Assembly (NCBI GenBank): GCA_001829785.1
Contig: MICF01000005.1
Location: forward strand, 124,001 to 188,000
Length of the DNA: 64,000 nucleotides
Reading direction: 5' to 3'
From: Sulfurimonas sp. RIFOXYD12_FULL_33_39
GTDB taxonomy: Bacteria > Campylobacterota > Campylobacteria > Campylobacterales > Sulfurimonadaceae
Positions 62,461 through 64,000 of this stretch are shown here, in pieces. The notes under the pieces are model-generated. The model saw nothing but the letters and a program-made list of their open reading frames with translations. It was not told the origin of the DNA and did not search any database. How positions within the stretch are numbered: position 1 is the stretch's first letter; the number at the start of each line of letters is the position of its first letter. Made by a program: the position numbers and the translations under genes.

Positions 62461-63017
62461 TGAGCATATACTTTCGCGAAGTCTGAAACACTTCTAAAGT
62501 AGGGAGGATAGTCGAAATATACTCTAAAATCCTGTGACTGCCCGGGTTTTAGATTTTTTGCTACTACAAACTCATATGTTATTTGTTGTGGCTTACTCAG
62601 TCTGTCAAATCCAAAACCGCCTGTGAAAAAATTTAAAATGCCACTCGGAGAGAAAAATGAGCCTGCTTTCATATCAGCGGTACCAAGATTCTTATTAACT
62701 AACTTAATTTCAAAGGTAACCTCGCCTATTTCATGATTTCCCTCATTTTTCACTACACCGCTGTACATAATCTTCTCTAAATCTAGCATTCTTCTGTTTT
62801 CTAGTTTATAAAGTTTTACCTCTTTGGTATATTTATCAACCATAAACATGCTAAAAACACTCATAAGCAAAAATATTATTAAAAAAACTACTATCATTTG
62901 TGATTTAAGTTTTTTATCCTCTTGCTTAAATGCAACCAGCAAACCACCCGCTAATCCAACTAATAAAATAGATAAAACTATATAGTGCCAGTAATTAAAC
63001 AAGGTAATCATCTGCAA
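62457..63017 (-). CDS. DUF2393-type membrane protein
   Basis: A 186-residue protein with two N-terminal transmembrane helices (about 8-30 and 40-62). A beta-rich periplasmic domain follows, with segments such as GVVKNEGNHEIGEVTFEIKL and NLKPGQSQDFRVYFDYP resembling FxLYD/DUF2393 proteins. These are found in Campylobacterota with no known role. It follows the similar gene at 63008 with a 10-base overlap and precedes the radical SAM gene tail to tail. Confidence 0.8.
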   Translation of the reverse strand: MQMITLFNYWHYIVLSILLVGLAGGLLVAFKQEDKKLKSQMIVVFLIIFLLMSVFSMFMVDKYTKEVKLYKLENRRMLDLEKIMYSGVVKNEGNHEIGEVTFEIKLVNKNLGTADMKAGSFFSPSGILNFFTGGFGFDRLSKPQQITYEFVVAKNLKPGQSQDFRVYFDYPPYFRSVSDFAKVYAH

Positions 63018-63517
63018 TCAGCTCCCAAAGTTATATTATAATCTCCCACATAGACAAAGGGTTCTACTATTATCTTTATCTCTCGTTCTTCATCTTTAAG
63101 AATATCACTCTCAATAATCGACATTTTATTAATAGGTTTAAGTTTTAATACATAATTTTTAAATTCATTAGGAGTTAACTTATAAACTTTAGCAGTTATT
63201 TTACAACTTTGGAAATCTCTTTTGGATATATTTTTTATAGTTCCTTCAATAACAACTGCTTTGGTAAAAGTTAATTTTTTTTGGCTGGTAATTGCAGTTG
63301 TATTTTTAAACAAAAATTTATGCATCTCAATATATCCAAATATTGAACCGACAATTAAAAATATAAATGAAAAAAGTATAAGAGAGAGTGCTAATACTGT
63401 TTTATGCCTAAAAACTATTCCTAAAATCATAAACAGAAGAAAAACAACCAACACACCGCCAAATAACATGTAGTCGTAAATTATAAGTTCTTTTATAAAT
63501 TCGGTTACTATTTCCAT
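63008..63517 (-). CDS. DUF2393-type membrane protein, second copy
   Basis: A protein of about 169 residues with two transmembrane helices (about 13-37 and 40-64) and a beta-rich domain (AVVIEGTIKNISKRDFQSCKITAKVYKL). It is clearly the paralogue of the neighbouring 62457 product. ATG 63517 is preferred because it follows the hisIE stop by 7 bases; the longer frame from TTG 63553 would overlap hisIE. The function is unknown. Confidence 0.75.
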   Translation of the reverse strand: MEIVTEFIKELIIYDYMLFGGVLVVFLLFMILGIVFRHKTVLALSLILFSFIFLIVGSIFGYIEMHKFLFKNTTAITSQKKLTFTKAVVIEGTIKNISKRDFQSCKITAKVYKLTPNEFKNYVLKLKPINKMSIIESDILKDEEREIKIIVEPFVYVGDYNITLGADCR

Positions 63518-63524
63518 AATTGTT

Positions 63525-64000
63525 TTAGCCGTCTCTTGAGTTTTTTTCTGCAATCCCGCTTATATTAAATCTGCGAGCCAGCTCTTGCTTGACTCTATCT
63601 GGAGATATATTCTTTGCGGCAAGTGCTACTAATACATGGTATGTTAAATCTGCAGCTTCATATACTATCTCTTTCTCATCATTATCTTTATATGCAAAAC
63701 TAAATTCTCCTGCTTCTTCTACGACCTTTTTTAAAATCGTATTATCACCTTTGCTTAAAAGCTTTGCCGTCCATGAAGTTTGAGGGTCTGCTGTTTTTCT
63801 ATCTTGGATAGTATGATAAAGAGTATCTATTACACCATAATGTGCTTGAGTGCTTATTTCAACTTCAAAGTTAATTTTACCGCTTTGAAGTTCAGTGAAA
63901 AAGCAAGAGCGGCGACCGGTATGACAAGCTACTCCTTCTTGCACTACCTTGATAAGAAGGGTATCGTTATCGCAGTCAATATAAAAAGAGTCTATCTTTT
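63525..64000 (-). CDS. hisIE: Bifunctional HisIE (3' part, cut by the right edge)
   Basis: The frame continues without a stop to the window edge, giving about 158 C-terminal residues. The visible HisI part has [11 protein letters not shown] and [16 protein letters not shown], the zinc/metal-site motif of PRA-CH cyclohydrolase. The HisE part (about the last 90 residues) has [20 protein letters not shown] and [36 protein letters not shown], the phosphoribosyl-ATP pyrophosphatase site. It acts in the second and third steps of histidine synthesis. The N-terminus is not in the window. Confidence 0.93.
   Translation of the reverse strand, partial: KIDSFYIDCDNDTLLIKVVQEGVACHTGRRSCFFTELQSGKINFEVEISTQAHYGVIDTLYHTIQDRKTADPQTSWTAKLLSKGDNTILKKVVEEAGEFSFAYKDNDEKEIVYEAADLTYHVLVALAAKNISPDRVKQELARRFNISGIAEKNSRDG

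Noticed and set aside
1..64000. Search by eye for tRNA, rRNA, CRISPR repeats and prophage genes
   Set aside because: No tRNA TpsiC-type loops with matching arms, no regularly spaced repeats, and no integrase, terminase or capsid-like products were found.

Overview
The window looks like a chromosomal piece of a free-living member of the Campylobacterota, most likely Sulfurimonas or a close relative. The grounds are the AT-rich composition (about 36% GC by eye), TATAAT -10 boxes without clear -35 boxes, pflA directly behind nuoN as in Campylobacter, NuoE/NuoF replaced by lineage-specific proteins, a remote CheZ, DUF2393 and DUF3972-type proteins, and a MqnP-type prenyltransferase. Gene content is mostly core metabolism; I found no prophage, CRISPR array, rRNA or tRNA.

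Layout. 1-1261: the start of a probable atypical PilZ protein and a UbiA/MqnP prenyltransferase. 1340-3765: an envelope-stress-like operon (Spy/LTxxQ periplasmic protein, OmpR-type regulator, sensor kinase), with three in-phase direct repeats upstream that are probably the regulator's own sites. 3889-4776: miaA, then a REP-like palindrome. 4911-24761: one long minus-strand operon, nuoABCD - NuoE-like - GltD-like NuoF substitute - two NuoG in tandem - nuoHIJKLMN - pflA. 25023-31175: a fused two-domain acyltransferase (OlsF-like), an AAA+ ATPase, nfo, a lipoprotein and a DUF4143 ATPase. 31176-31944: an AT-rich patch holding a small membrane ORF and a decayed fragment of the DUF4143 gene. 31945-35982: a Y-family polymerase, a DUF234 nuclease-like protein, a J-domain protein, a second REP-like element and an N-carbamoylputrescine amidase. 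36012-39999: a CNNM/CorC-type transporter preceded by a 20-codon leader ORF, a DUF475/TerC protein, a cupin, MEMO and AMMECR1. 40047-47263: two paralogous PAS-GAF-GGDEF-EAL-REC proteins around an epimerase. 47355-51515: RecD2-like helicase, BglII/BstYI-like restriction enzyme and C5 methyltransferase. 51594-56566: glyQ, a DUF89 phosphatase, a DUF3972-type protein, purE, a U32 peptidase and a CheZ-like protein. 56655-62460 (plus strand): hisJ, then a run trxA - cysteine-free Trx-like membrane protein - trxB - dapB - purF - radical SAM protein. 62457-64000: two DUF2393 proteins and the 3' part of hisIE.

How the genes work together. The nuo operon encodes a complex I whose NADH-input module is not canonical. 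The FMN/NADH part of NuoF is absent; a GltD-type FAD/NAD(P) flavoprotein carrying a degenerate NuoF N3 segment takes its place, the NuoE-like protein has no [2Fe-2S] ligands, and there are two complete NuoG subunits. Together with MqnP (menaquinone synthesis) this is the respiratory core. Several genes suggest c-di-GMP and chemotaxis control of motility (PilZ-like, two GGDEF-EAL proteins, CheZ-like, pflA).

The most promising undescribed items are the rebuilt complex I input module, the leader ORF in front of the CNNM gene, the OmpR-type repeat array, the cysteine-free Trx-like protein between trxA and trxB, and a palindrome over-represented across the window (ACATGT).
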